A stretch of DNA of 64,000 nt, from assembly GCA_024227155.1 (NCBI GenBank), contig JAAELB010000881.1, positions 1-64,000 on the forward strand, written 5' to 3'. The first letter of the stretch is position 1. The number at the start of each line of letters is the position of its first letter. Below the pieces are notes generated by a model, which was not told the DNA's origin, did not search any database, and saw only the letters and a program-made list of their open reading frames with translations. Source of the DNA: Desulfobulbaceae bacterium (lineage in GTDB: Bacteria > Desulfobacterota > Desulfobulbia > Desulfobulbales > Desulfocapsaceae). Made by a program: the position numbers and the translations under genes. This document shows positions 1 through 8,439 of this stretch, piece by piece.

Positions 1-466
1 ATAGAGCCAGCTCTGCTACAAATCTTTCATATCTGGCAGCCTCTTCTTCAAGCTCTACAGTGGCAGTGTCGAGTTCTTCCTGGGCGTATTCCCGGTCATC
101 ATCATCTTTACACTTTGAGAGCTGTTTTTTGGCACTTTTCACTTCCGACTTTGCTTCTGTGATCTGCTCTTTGCCATATTTTGTCTCGTATTTGAGCTCT
201 TCTTCCCTCTCGTCCATATCTTCTTTAAGACTACGGACATAATCAGAAACATCAGATTTTTCCATATACCCGACTTTCAGCATATACTTTTTGTATATCT
301 GAACTGCTCTGGCTGTGGAGATCGGTTTATCTAAGGGTGTAATCATTCCCAGAGTCATCAGGGAGAAAGCTGATTCATCTTCCATATCAACCCCTTCAAT
401 CTTGTTTCTTGTGAGGGACCCGGCTAGTTTTTTCAGGATCCCTTTTTTACCAAAAAATTGCACCAC
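1..466 (-). CDS. Coiled-coil hypothetical protein (5' part; 3' end lies outside the window)
   Basis: The minus strand reads open from a GTG at 466 (a second GTG follows at 463) to the window edge, about 155 codons, so the C-terminus is missing. A GGGGAGG ribosome binding site sits just upstream. The first 50 residues hold a Lys-rich start (FFGKKGILKKLAG) and a compact segment with SFSLMTLG-like character; from about residue 75 the protein is almost entirely E/K/D/R with heptad-like spacing, which predicts a long charged coiled coil. No signal peptide or membrane segment is visible in this part. I do not recognise the family. Codon use and the absence of stops over 466 bases support a real gene; its function is unknown. 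Confidence 0.6.
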   Translation of the reverse strand, partial: MVQFFGKKGILKKLAGSLTRNKIEGVDMEDESAFSLMTLGMITPLDKPISTARAVQIYKKYMLKVGYMEKSDVSDYVRSLKEDMDEREEELKYETKYGKEQITEAKSEVKSAKKQLSKCKDDDDREYAQEELDTATVELEEEAARYERFVAELAL

Positions 467-640
467 ACCCTCCCCTTTTCATCGTTATTATCAATTTGAA
501 CTTAAATCTTTCCGAATATGCCTTGTTAACTTCGACATTTCAAGAGCTTATTGGAAGGGTGGCATCATTTGCTTGACTCATCTATGGAAAAAATTGTCAA
601 TTGTCCAAGCAGCCAACTGAAGATATCTCCTATAAGTGTT

Positions 641-717
641 GATTTAGTGCCTTAGAAATTCATTCAAAAAAAACAGATAAACGAAGATTTCGATTGAATT
701 TCTAAGGTACTAAAATC
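641..717. repeat. Hairpin-only member of the TTAGTGCC repeat family
   Basis: Arms at 641-665 and 692-717 form an almost perfect inverted repeat: GATTTAGTGCCTTAGAAATT on the left, its complement with one G/A change and one extra T on the right. The loop contains AAAAACAGATAAACGAAG, which resembles the loop module of the longer copies. It lacks the AAGGCACTTAT closing strand and the terminal hairpin, so it is either a deletion derivative or two left ends facing each other. It lies in the 545 bp between the coiled-coil gene and the small gene at 1012; nothing else was recognised at 467-640 or 718-785. Confidence 0.7.
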
Positions 718-785
718 ATAGTAGTCACGGATTTGCGGCTTTGTAATTTTTCATAACAGAATTACTAACCCATATCCTACAGTAT

Positions 786-915
786 TTAGTGCCTTACCCC
801 TGAAAGCCTGTCATAAAAAACAAGAAATCAGGAGAGTGGTTTGAAGGTAAGAACTTAAAGAAACTACCTAGGCACTTATCCAAGCATTTTATAAATTCCG
901 TTTTATTCGGGTTAA
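786..915 (+). repeat. Dispersed TTAGTGCC repeat, copy A
   Basis: Left end TTAGTGCCTTA at 786, inner hairpin CCTGA...TCAGG around a loop with CATAAAAAACAAG, then GTAAGAACTTAAAG, closing strand GGCACTTATCC, and terminal hairpin CCGTTTTATTCGG followed by GTTAA at 911-915. The right end is of the CCG-TTTATT-CGG type shared with the copies at 8302 and 24588. It lies upstream of the small gene at 1012 and same-strand with it. Confidence 0.85.
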
Positions 916-1011
916 ATAGTATATCGTCAATACTTAGTGCAACGGGAGTGCGTTGAATTGATCGAAGATGACTTCGATATCGCCTCCTCAACAAAAAACA
1001 AGGAGAAGACA

Positions 1012-1218
1012 GTGGCAACGTTACAAGAACAAGTCAGAGAGGCCGCAAGGATTGCGCAAGAACAGTGTATGAACGAAGATTTTAATGCAATGTCTTGGTT
1101 AGATCTTTTACTTGAAGAAAATCCTGAATCATTTGATGTTTTTTTTGATAAAGCTTGGGCGGATCTATCAGAAAATGAAATGCTTGAAAGAAATGTTGCA
1201 ATTAGAAAAGTGCTCTAA
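1012..1218 (+). CDS. Small acidic hypothetical protein (68 aa)
   Basis: GTG start at 1012 chosen because AAGGAG lies seven bases upstream; an upstream in-frame start at 937 has no ribosome binding site and would begin in DNA next to repeat A. The product (MATLQEQVREAARIAQEQ...) is acidic and predicted helical, with one central WLDLLLEENPESFDVFFDKAW segment. There is no signal peptide, membrane segment or known motif. I do not recognise the family. A membrane-type open frame follows after 24 bases and could form a two-gene unit with it. Confidence 0.5.
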   Translation: MATLQEQVREAARIAQEQCMNEDFNAMSWLDLLLEENPESFDVFFDKAWADLSENEMLERNVAIRKVL

Positions 1219-1242
1219 TCGACTATTGGCTGAATTCTACAT

Positions 1243-1536
1243 GTGGTAACAATAATGATAGAATCACAAGCTTTTACAAGTGTTTTCCACAATGGCCTGG
1301 AGCGGCTTGTTTCGATAGCCGTTTTTATAGTCGGTTTTGGGCTCTCTGTTCTCATTTGGCTGTTGGTGACAACCGGCAACAGGGATATCAAAAGTTTGCT
1401 AACTTTTGCCCACCACAACCGGTCGATGCTGATGAAATGTCTTTTCACGGATGGACCAGGCTACCTTGTTCTTCCTCTTTGGCTGATTCTGGCCGAATAT
1501 TTTGGTCCTGTTCTGGTGGTTGCAATTTGGGGTTAG
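1243..1536 (+). CDS. Possible small two-helix membrane protein
   Basis: GTG start at 1243, or ATG at 1255; no convincing ribosome binding site. The roughly 95-residue product has two hydrophobic stretches, one around LVSIAVFIVGFGLSVLIWLL and one at the C-terminus (LVLPLWLILAEYFGPVLVVAIW), separated by a basic/polar linker. That pattern is uncommon in chance frames, but there is no homologous family I recognise. It follows the gene at 1012 by 24 bases. Nothing was recognised between 1537 and 1676. Treat as tentative. Confidence 0.35.
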   Translation: MVTIMIESQAFTSVFHNGLERLVSIAVFIVGFGLSVLIWLLVTTGNRDIKSLLTFAHHNRSMLMKCLFTDGPGYLVLPLWLILAEYFGPVLVVAIWG

Positions 1537-1676
1537 ATTGCTTCTTTTCCGAAAATCTAGATATCTCCAATCGATCTGGAAATGCTGATTGTAAATATAT
1601 TGAGTGAATTCAATATATCTGTCCCGTGTTTTAAACAGAAACACAGTAAATGATGGAGACGCCGAGTGCCAATGTA

Positions 1677-1922
1677 CTATTGAAATGCGACATGGCTGGT
1701 GACTATACGAGGTTGATCCAGGGAAAGGACCTCGGGCTCGATCCGCTGCAGCTCCTCGACATTCCAGTTGCCGTTGCGCTCAAGCAGCACCAGAGCCTCG
1801 GCCTTGGACGCTGCCAGCACCGTTACATCGGCCTGTAGATAATTTTCCTTGTGGATATGCGGCTCATCCAGCATGGACCAGCTGGAAAAGCGTTTACTGT
1901 GGCGCCAGACAAAAAGTAACAT
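1677..1922 (-). CDS. Small hypothetical protein (81 aa)
   Basis: ATG at 1922 with AGAGGAAA six bases upstream. The product begins MLLFVWRHSKRFSSWSMLDE and contains an alternating strand/helix pattern (ADVTVLAASKAEALVLLER), suggesting a small alpha/beta fold; it has no membrane segment. The motif of a value followed by AxSKAEALxLLE resembles small soluble proteins common in Desulfobacterota, but I cannot name the family. The next gene on this strand is the helical-repeat gene starting at 3367. A 90-codon frame at 1823-2095 overlaps its 5' end and was judged less likely. Confidence 0.55.
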   Translation of the reverse strand: MLLFVWRHSKRFSSWSMLDEPHIHKENYLQADVTVLAASKAEALVLLERNGNWNVEELQRIEPEVLSLDQPRIVTSHVAFQ

Positions 1923-2104
1923 CGTTTTCCTCTGTAAAATCGATAATGTATAAAATTAAGACAGCAGGGGGGGCCGACTTCGTCATGTTCGAGGTAGTTA
2001 TCGGCAGATAAGCGGAGACTTCGATCCAGAAAACGATTATTGTACCAACAATCCTTCTTTTCCCTGCTGCTTAGAAGGTTATGTAATGTTCTCATCTCTT
2101 AACT

Positions 2105-3367
2105 TTATTCGTTCAACTCCCGCCAACCCTGTACGAGCCTGGCAAACTCCTGTTGAAACGCCGGACGCCGGAGATTGTCTTTCTTGATCTTGCTTGCAAA
2201 CTTTTCCCAGCGAGCTTTATCGCCGAGAACGTCAACCAGCATACGCCGCACTTTAACCATTACCTGAGCATTACGAGCGTACTCTTTACGTTCTGCATTA
2301 CGATCCAAATTCCCCAATCCGGAAAGATAGTATTTGAGAATTTTTTCGGGGTAGCGTTTTTCAAGCTTCTGGGCCGCCTGGATTTTGTAGTTGCCGCCCC
2401 AGGATGATATGGGATATCGTCTCTTGGTCAGGATAGCCAGGACCTCATCATACTCCTTGCGATGCATGCTAATTTTCAGCCTGTTAACTTCTTCGGCTTG
2501 TTTCAACCGCGAAACAATTTGCGGTTGGAAAAGGCACCAGTCTTCAGCACTGCACAGCTTCTTGAAGGCCTCATATTTTTCGAAGGTCAGGTTGTCAGTG
2601 GCATGGTCGAATTGCAGCGCCATGTATTTTTCTCGATCACCGGTTTCTTCAATTCTTGCAGTGACAAAAGAGCGCAGCTCATTCATGCGGCCCTTTGCCT
2701 TGCGTAAGCCCTTCTCGGCCACCTGCAGGGCTTCTTCCTTCTCGCCGGAGTCCCAATAAAACGTGGCCAAGTCATGGTAATCGGCACCATATTCCATCCG
2801 CCGAGCACGCAACTCAAGATATTTATCCCGATCTCCAAGACTACGGTAAATTCTGCGGGCATGATCTGCCTTCCATTCACCCTTCATTGCCTCAAATTCC
2901 TGTGCCAGAGAACGCAGGTCGTCCCCACCATAGCAGGTCGCGTAGGCGACATCGTAGAGCATGTCGTCCAGGCCGGCATTGCTGCTCTCGATAAACGGCA
3001 GGGTTAGGTCCAGAATCTCTTGGCGGGAATCAGCATCCACCTTTTTGGAATCCAGCCTCTCTTCAACCTGGTACAACAGTTCAGCAACATCATCCATGGT
3101 AGCATAGTCGCCACCACCGCAATCATCCAGTTCTTCCAGATCTGGAGCCAGTTCGCACCAAAGAGCCAGAACTGCTTCACCTTCAGAGCGTTGAACCAGG
3201 GCTTTGGAAACCGAGACTTGTTTTTTTAGAAAATCGAAACACTGCCGCCGAACAACAGGAAGTTCCATCGCAAGTTCGAGAATCAATTTTGATAGAACTT
3301 TATGAGATGCCGCTGACAGTAACTCAGTCAGGGCATCACCATTTTGGGATTTTCTTACCATATTCAC
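2105..3367 (-). CDS. Helical-repeat (TPR-like) protein, resembles C-terminal part of SWIM zinc-finger proteins
   Basis: 420 residues starting MNMVRKSQNGDALTELL. The whole protein is predicted helical. Motifs such as LGDRDKYLELRARRMEYGADYHDLA and EEALQVAEKGL look like degenerate TPR helix pairs (roughly residues 150-330). This layout matches the region that follows the SWIM finger in bacterial SWIM-domain proteins (DUF6880-like), but no CxCxnCxH finger is present here, so it would be a stand-alone helical part or a shortened relative. No signal peptide or membrane segment. It lies head to tail with the hypothetical gene at 3408-4169, separated by 40 bases. Function unknown. Confidence 0.6.
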   Translation of the reverse strand: MNMVRKSQNGDALTELLSAASHKVLSKLILELAMELPVVRRQCFDFLKKQVSVSKALVQRSEGEAVLALWCELAPDLEELDDCGGGDYATMDDVAELLYQVEERLDSKKVDADSRQEILDLTLPFIESSNAGLDDMLYDVAYATCYGGDDLRSLAQEFEAMKGEWKADHARRIYRSLGDRDKYLELRARRMEYGADYHDLATFYWDSGEKEEALQVAEKGLRKAKGRMNELRSFVTARIEETGDREKYMALQFDHATDNLTFEKYEAFKKLCSAEDWCLFQPQIVSRLKQAEEVNRLKISMHRKEYDEVLAILTKRRYPISSWGGNYKIQAAQKLEKRYPEKILKYYLSGLGNLDRNAERKEYARNAQVMVKVRRMLVDVLGDKARWEKFASKIKKDNLRRPAFQQEFARLVQGWRELNE

Positions 3368-3407
3368 CTACTTTAAATAAAAGACACGCCAAGAATCCAC
3401 CTCTAGA

Positions 3408-4169
3408 TTAAACAACTGGTCGGGGACGATGCAAAATTTTTCTCAGCTTACGCTTTAAAAAACTGCTGCAATAATTCTCATCCTTTAACAATCTACCAAT
3501 ATCCATACCTATCTGGTGAAATTTTTTTCTATCATACCTACACAGATTAGCTTCAACAAATTCTTTCTCTTCAGGAATTACTCCACTGAGTGGATAATTT
3601 GGATCCATCATTTGACCTTGCATGACAAATGTCATCGTTTCTGGAATCTTTTGCATCCTTAAGTAGACAGATGAAAGATATGATTCTGACAGCGTATCTG
3701 CCCCCTTCAACATATCATACAGATACGGTATCAAAGGACCCTTAACCTGTACGAGATGAGTATTATCACGAAGCCATTCTCTTACATTTGTTCCTGGAGG
3801 AGCATAATCTATAAATTGTTCTGACATCCTTTCATACCTCTTGACTCTAACTGGCTCCCAAGTGCCATCTATGTGAACTTCAGTATGTCTTGGGTTTGCT
3901 ATTATATCACCAGTTTCACGAATCTGCCCAAAGTCTGCATAATTTCCAGCACAGAGCAAAGCAAGTTCCATTATTCTTGACATAGAAAGCCAATAAATGT
4001 CAACAGATCCATCACGTTCTCCAGATGATTCAAGTTGCTCCATCTGATTAACGAGAAATTCCTCATTTAAATAATGATCAAAAACTTGTTCATGCAAATC
4101 TCTGGTTAAAAGCATTAGATCAGTCATAATCTTAAGTACTGCCTTCGTAGAATAGATTAATACTGCCAA
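3408..4169 (-). CDS. Hypothetical protein (about 240-253 aa)
   Basis: The open frame begins at a TTG at 4169 whose GAGGAG is too close to be ideal; an ATG at 4127 (MTDLMLLTRDLHEQ) is an equally good start and would give 239 residues. The product is soluble, rich in helices, with a central YAPPGTNVREWLRDNTHLVQ segment and a strongly basic C-terminus (FLKRKLRKILHRPRP). No catalytic motif, signal peptide or membrane segment is visible and I do not recognise the family. Likely co-transcribed with the helical-repeat gene downstream (40 bp gap). Confidence 0.5.
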   Translation of the reverse strand: MAVLIYSTKAVLKIMTDLMLLTRDLHEQVFDHYLNEEFLVNQMEQLESSGERDGSVDIYWLSMSRIMELALLCAGNYADFGQIRETGDIIANPRHTEVHIDGTWEPVRVKRYERMSEQFIDYAPPGTNVREWLRDNTHLVQVKGPLIPYLYDMLKGADTLSESYLSSVYLRMQKIPETMTFVMQGQMMDPNYPLSGVIPEEKEFVEANLCRYDRKKFHQIGMDIGRLLKDENYCSSFLKRKLRKILHRPRPVV

Positions 4170-4321
4170 AACTCCTCAATACGCTCCGGTTCTGTTCTAA
4201 AAAACGAGAGCTCTTCAGAGTATAATTTTTAGTCGATGAGATATTTAACAGAATATTCTTTTGTAACAACGATTCTCGTCATTCCAACCAATACAGACTT
4301 TCCGAGACAGAGAGTTACTGA

Positions 4322-4489
4322 GCGGGGCAACCGATTGTAACAAAAATTGATGGCGTTGTCCGTGGGCTGATTGGTGAGGGCACTTCTATCCCTGAGGGGA
4401 TGAAGGTAGGGGATTATCAAGTGGACATCAGGGCCCGAGGGGTAATGGGGAATACAGCTTTACCGTATCGGAGAAATTAAACTTTTCTC
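4322..4489 (+). pseudogene. Remnant of the C-terminus of a YqeB-family (selenium-dependent molybdenum hydroxylase system) gene
   Basis: Frame 4322-4449 reads AGQPIVTKIDGVVRGLIGEG then TSIPEGMKVGD and VDIRARG. After a shift near 4446-4450 the next frame reads GEYSFTVSEKLN. Both pieces match, in order, the end of YqeB/EF2563-type proteins as I know them (KIDGVLRGL, KGMKIGDVDPR, then the SDKA segment). A TGA lies just upstream in frame and no longer frame exists on either side, so only about 55 codons survive. The rest of 4170-4640 shows no gene; the minus-strand frame over the same bases has no support. Family assignment is from motif memory only. Confidence 0.55.
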
Positions 4490-4641
4490 TTAACAATAGG
4501 TAGTTATGGTGATAACTTGTCAATGGATGAGTCTGTTGATTTAATAGCATTTTTGTTCAATATTGAGGCAAACCAAAAATTTTACCACAGGCATATAGTT
4601 GATATTCCGAGGATAAATTTTTTGGTTTAACGAAGAGATTG

Positions 4642-4671
4642 GGCGAAAAGGCATTAAATCAACGGGCTCAT
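4642..4671. repeat. 30-bp sequence repeated in inverted orientation at 62413-62442
   Basis: The 30 bases starting GGCGAAAAGGCATTAAATCA here are the exact reverse complement of 62413-62442. Similarity stops abruptly on both sides in both places. It lies in non-coding sequence about 100 bp before repeat copy B. Confidence 0.8.
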
Positions 4672-4767
4672 GGATGTATTTCTAAGCTTTCATGTATTAA
4701 AAATGACTGCGCTCGGATACGGCACATGAATTTTTTTAACCGGGCCAGTTGGAGTGAAATCTCCTTT

Positions 4768-4899
4768 TTAGTGCCTTACTCCAGAAAAACTGCAATAAAA
4801 AACAAGTTATCTGGAGACTGTATTGAAATTAAGAACTTAGAGTAACTGGCAAGGCACTTATCCAGCGATTCTAAAAAAGTTTCCGGCTAGTCGGGTTAG
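4768..4899 (+). repeat. Dispersed TTAGTGCC repeat, copy B
   Basis: TTAGTGCCTTA at 4768; inner hairpin CTCCAGA...TCTGGAG enclosing CAATAAAAAACAAG; GAAATTAAGAACTTAGAGT; closing AAGGCACTTATCC; terminal hairpin CCGGCTAGTCGG (one G-T/G-C type change from the CCGACTAGTCGG of other copies) and GTTAG at 4895-4899. Ends 16 bases before the start codon of the hybrid kinase, so it lies in or next to that gene's leader. Confidence 0.9.
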
Positions 4900-4915
4900 T
4901 GATAGAAGAGGTGTA

Positions 4916-7102
4916 ATGGTAAAGCACAAATTTAACAAACTCATTGGAACTGGAGAAACTGTTGAAATTAAAGAACAAGCTTTGCTACTGTTAGAGAGTT
5001 CAGGAACAGCTGCAATAGTAAATTTTTGTATTGCTCTCTTAACTTACCTCTCAATTCCATCAAAAAGTCACACCTGGTTTGGGTTTATTTTAGCCACCAC
5101 TGCTTTTCGGCTCTCTCTATTTATCTGGTATAAAAAAAAGTCCATTTTGCCAGAAAGCTCTTCTCTAATTTTCAGGGTCATTTTACTTTCGATACTATTA
5201 CAAGGTTTATCCTGGGGCTTTGCCTCTGTCTATCTTTTTCACGACGCTGTCGACTTACATAAGTTTTACCTGATTGCTATTATTTGCGGTATGAGTGGGG
5301 GGGGGATTCTAACATTAGCACCATCTTTAGTTGCTTTTTCATGTTTTGCCCTACCAAGCACCGTACCTCTTGTCATTGTATTGCTTTTGGAGCAAGCTGA
5401 TACTTTCAGATATTCAGGACTCATGGGAGTGATTTTTATCGTTACGGTCCACTTGCTTGCAAAGAGGATCAGTTTGTCCCAAATGGAGATACGGAAGTCT
5501 AGAAGAGAACTTAAAAATCTTTCTGAAGAACTTTCTGCTCATAAAGACAGACTAGAGATGCTTGTTGAGGAGCGCACACGTGAGGTAAAAAAATCCCGGG
5601 AAAATTATCGCATTCTTATAGAAGAAATTAACGATGTGATATTTGAATTAGATCCTCAAGGTAAAATTACCTATGTCAGTCCCGTCATAACTTCACTTTT
5701 GGGATACACACCTCAAACCTTAGTAGGGAGTAATTTTACCGAACTTGTCTACTATGATGATTTAGAATCAGTTCAAAAAGCCTATATGAAAGTGAGGTCA
5801 GGCATTTTGAAACCATTAGATTATCGAGTTTATAATTCGGAAAATTCTCCTCACTGGGTAAGATCTTCAAGTCGTCCTGTCATGAGTGGCAAAAAACTCA
5901 TTGGTATTCGAGGTGTTCTCTCTGATATTGAACAAGAAAAAGAGGCCGAAAAAGAAAAAGAGGAATTTCTTCGTCGAGCTGGTGAAAAACAAAAGTTGGA
6001 GGCGATTGGTACACTGGCTGCAGGTATTGCGCATGATTTTAATAATATACTGATGGGGGTTTCAGGGCGAACGTCGCTGATGCTCGCAAATATTAATCCT
6101 TCAGATAATAATATCGAGCACCTTAAGGCATTAGAAAATTATGTGGAGAGTGCTACAAGCCTTACATCCCAGTTGCTAGGCGCTGCTAGAGGTGGAAAAT
6201 ATAACCCAAAGCCAATTGATCTGGGCCTTCTGGTTGATTCTACTTTATCTTTGTTCGGAAGGACTAAAAAAGAAATTGCAACAAACTGTAATAATCCTGA
6301 ATCACCTGTTGTCGCAGACGTTGACGAGAAGCAGATTGAGCAGGTTTTTTTGAATATATATGTCAATGCATGGCAGGCGATGCCAAATGGAGGTACGCTC
6401 GATGTACTCATCTCAACTGTAAAGCTGGGGATTCGCGATTGTGAACCGTATCAGACGATACCTGGTGAGTATGCTAAAATTTCTATTACTGATTCGGGAC
6501 AAGGGATGGACAACCTCACCATACAAAAAATATTTGATCCATTCTTTACAACTAAAGATAAAGAGCGGGGTACCGGTCTTGGATTAGCCTCAGCATACGG
6601 CATAATAAGAAATCACGGTGGATTTATTTCCGTGTTTAGCAAAGTAGATCTGGGGACCACATTTACAATATTCCTTCCATTATCGGATAAGGAAATAGAT
6701 TTGACACCTGAGAGTGAATTTCGGATTACCAAAGGCTCAGGGCAAGTTCTGCTAGTCGACGATGAGGAGTTAATTCTTGAAGTAGGCCAAGCCTTGTTGC
6801 TGGAGCTTGGATTTGAGGTAGTTGTGGCAAAAGGTGGGGCGGAAGCTATAAAATGTATAGTGAAAAGCAAAGATGAATTTGATCTCGTTATTCTTGATAT
6901 GATCATGCCACAAATGGATGGCAGCGTAACTTTTGATAAAATTCGAGAAATATCTCCTGAGGTACCAATTATCTTATCCAGTGGTTACTCAATTGATGGG
7001 CTTGCAACAGAAATTCTCCAGAGAGGTTGTAACGATTTCATCCAAAAGCCATTCAATATGGCAGAACTATCCAACAAAATTAGCTGTGTCCTTAATGCGT
7101 AG
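4916..7102 (+). CDS. Membrane hybrid sensor histidine kinase (multi-TM, PAS, kinase, receiver)
   Basis: 728 residues; ATG preceded by GAAGAGG. About six hydrophobic segments between residues 25 and 185 form an N-terminal membrane sensor module, followed by a coiled coil (190-225), a PAS domain (about 230-345), a HisKA region with phospho-acceptor H373 in GIAHDFNN, an HATPase_c region with the N box (FLNIYVNAWQAM), DSGQGM and GTGLGLA glycine boxes, and a C-terminal receiver with acceptor D661 (LVILDMIMPQMDG). The attached receiver suggests an internal phosphorelay to a partner regulator that is not in the window. The signal is unknown. The gene stands alone: repeat copy B lies in its leader, and a 328-bp gap with a promoter and operator follows it. 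Confidence 0.9.
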   Translation: MVKHKFNKLIGTGETVEIKEQALLLLESSGTAAIVNFCIALLTYLSIPSKSHTWFGFILATTAFRLSLFIWYKKKSILPESSSLIFRVILLSILLQGLSWGFASVYLFHDAVDLHKFYLIAIICGMSGGGILTLAPSLVAFSCFALPSTVPLVIVLLLEQADTFRYSGLMGVIFIVTVHLLAKRISLSQMEIRKSRRELKNLSEELSAHKDRLEMLVEERTREVKKSRENYRILIEEINDVIFELDPQGKITYVSPVITSLLGYTPQTLVGSNFTELVYYDDLESVQKAYMKVRSGILKPLDYRVYNSENSPHWVRSSSRPVMSGKKLIGIRGVLSDIEQEKEAEKEKEEFLRRAGEKQKLEAIGTLAAGIAHDFNNILMGVSGRTSLMLANINPSDNNIEHLKALENYVESATSLTSQLLGAARGGKYNPKPIDLGLLVDSTLSLFGRTKKEIATNCNNPESPVVADVDEKQIEQVFLNIYVNAWQAMPNGGTLDVLISTVKLGIRDCEPYQTIPGEYAKISITDSGQGMDNLTIQKIFDPFFTTKDKERGTGLGLASAYGIIRNHGGFISVFSKVDLGTTFTIFLPLSDKEIDLTPESEFRITKGSGQVLLVDDEELILEVGQALLLELGFEVVVAKGGAEAIKCIVKSKDEFDLVILDMIMPQMDGSVTFDKIREISPEVPIILSSGYSIDGLATEILQRGCNDFIQKPFNMAELSNKISCVLNA

Positions 7103-7263
7103 TTTTCTCAGGACTCTCTAAGTAGCAACCAGGGTTAATTCAGATTAGGCTTGAAGACCGTAAATAGCTGAATTTATAACGGCTAAAATGTTCTGCTGAT
7201 CCGAGGTGAATTAGCTCTTTAGCTTTTCTGATGGAAGCTTGATGGTAAGTGTGGAAATATGTA

Positions 7264-7292
7264 TTGACACGCTTCGAAATAGAAGGTATCAA
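7264..7292 (+). promoter_or_regulatory. Candidate sigma70 promoter for the methyl-transfer operon
   Basis: TTGACA at 7264-7269 and TATCAA at 7287-7292 with a 17-bp spacer, upstream of the gene at 7431. It would leave a leader of about 130 nt that carries the ATTGTATACAAT operator. The rest of 7103-7430 is AT-rich and shows no gene. Confidence 0.45.
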
Positions 7293-7371
7293 TTAAATTA
7301 GATATAGGTAACGAAAACGGTTTTGCATAGTGCAACAAAGGCCGAAGTTGAGAGAAAATGTTAAATAATAA

Positions 7372-7397
7372 ATTGTATACAATAATCAATATACAAT
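7372..7397. promoter_or_regulatory. Operator-like palindrome ATTGTATACAAT plus a second half-like site
   Basis: Perfect 12-bp palindrome at 7372-7383 followed by CAATATACAAT at 7387-7397, 35-60 bp before the ATG at 7431. The same palindrome occurs at 14545-14558 and in split form at 14403-14421. TNGTATACNA-type palindromes are typical of GntR/FCD regulators of organic-acid and TRAP genes; that link is from family knowledge, and no GntR gene is in the window. Confidence 0.6.
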
Positions 7398-7430
7398 TAT
7401 TCGATGATTTAAAAAAATACGAGGAAATCT

Positions 7431-8231
7431 ATGTTTACTGTCATTGGAGAGCGAATCAATACAACTCTTAAAAAGGTACAGGCTGCAGTTGCAGAGCGAG
7501 ATTTTGAGTACATTGCAAATGATGTCAAATTACAAACTGAAGCTGGGGCAACGTATATAGATGTTAATGCCGGCGCTCGTATTGGTCATGAAGAAGAAGA
7601 TATGAAATGGCTTCTTGAGGTGGTGCAGGGTGTAACAACCCTACCGCTTTGTCTAGATAGTCCTGACCCAAAAATCCTCGAAGTGGCCTACGGTCTTGTC
7701 TCTAATAAGCCCCTGGTGAATTCAATAAGCCTTGAGAAAGATCGTTTCGATCCCATGATTAAATATCTCAAAGGGAAAGAATGTGGTGTTATTGCTTTGT
7801 GCATGGATGATGCGGGTATGCCCAAGACGGTTGAGGATATAGTCGCCCGAGCAAAGACACTGGTCAAAGAATTGGAAGCAATTGGGTTCCAAAGAGAAGA
7901 TATATTCATTGACCCACTGATTCAACCTATGAGTGTTGATGGCAACAATGGCAATGTAGCTATGGAAGCAATAAAAACTATAATGACCGATCTTGAAGGT
8001 GTTCATACTACCGGAGGCCTGTCTAATATATCTTTTGGTTTACCGGAGCGTAGAATTGTTAATCGCTGTTTTCTAGCTATGATGATAGCAAATGGTTTTG
8101 ATTCCGCCATTATGGACCACTTGGACAAAGACATAATGGCATTGACCACAACCGCAGACATGATCGCAGGCAACGATGATTTTTGTATGAATTTTCTCAA
8201 GAGCGTACGAGCCGGGAAGGTTGTTTCTTGA
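7431..8231 (+). CDS. Methyltetrahydrofolate:corrinoid methyltransferase (MtgA/MtrH-type)
   Basis: 266 residues with a DHP-synthase-like TIM-barrel pattern: an N-terminal GERIN motif, TYIDVNAGAR (around residue 45), LCLDSPDP, and the TTGGLSNISFGLP signature (about 195) that binds the folate pterin in AcsE/MtgA/MtrH-type enzymes. It moves the methyl group between a methyl-corrinoid protein and tetrahydrofolate. In the MtgABC-type system the MttB-family protein methylates the corrinoid protein from glycine betaine and this enzyme passes the methyl to THF; the MttB-type and corrinoid genes follow here in the same direction. GAGGAAATCT precedes the ATG. Length is typical for the small stand-alone form. 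The exact substrate cannot be read from sequence. Confidence 0.85.
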   Translation: MFTVIGERINTTLKKVQAAVAERDFEYIANDVKLQTEAGATYIDVNAGARIGHEEEDMKWLLEVVQGVTTLPLCLDSPDPKILEVAYGLVSNKPLVNSISLEKDRFDPMIKYLKGKECGVIALCMDDAGMPKTVEDIVARAKTLVKELEAIGFQREDIFIDPLIQPMSVDGNNGNVAMEAIKTIMTDLEGVHTTGGLSNISFGLPERRIVNRCFLAMMIANGFDSAIMDHLDKDIMALTTTADMIAGNDDFCMNFLKSVRAGKVVS

Positions 8232-8301
8232 TGAGACAACTTTTACCCCCAAGATAGTAAACAGTATGAAGGCACTGATAAAGGACTCATTACTCTCGTC
8301 T

Positions 8302-8401
8302 TTAGTGCCTTATAAATTATTTTCTGTGTTTTTGTGGCAGAAAATAATTTGGTGAAGGTACTTATCCAGGCATTTTACAAATTCCGATTTATTCGGGTTA
8401 G
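8302..8401 (+). repeat. Dispersed TTAGTGCC repeat, copy C (short form)
   Basis: TTAGTGCCTTA at 8302, inner hairpin AAATTATTTTCTG...CAGAAAATAATTT (12 bp, with a TGTTTTTGTGG loop in place of the usual ATAAAAAACAAG), then directly AGGTACTTATCC, and terminal hairpin CCGATTTATTCGG with GTTAG to 8401. It lies between the methyl-THF methyltransferase and the MttB-family gene, that is, inside the presumed operon. Confidence 0.85.
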
Positions 8402-8439
8402 AAGTAAAATAGGGCTAACACAAAGTTAAGGAGACTACA

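Noticed and set aside
1823-2095. 90-codon minus-strand frame
   Set aside because: It overlaps the better supported 81-residue gene, has a Cys/Tyr/Arg-rich composition typical of chance frames and no clear ribosome binding site.
4229-4420. 63-codon minus-strand frame
   Set aside because: The plus strand over the same bases carries the YqeB-like motifs; the minus frame has no recognisable feature.
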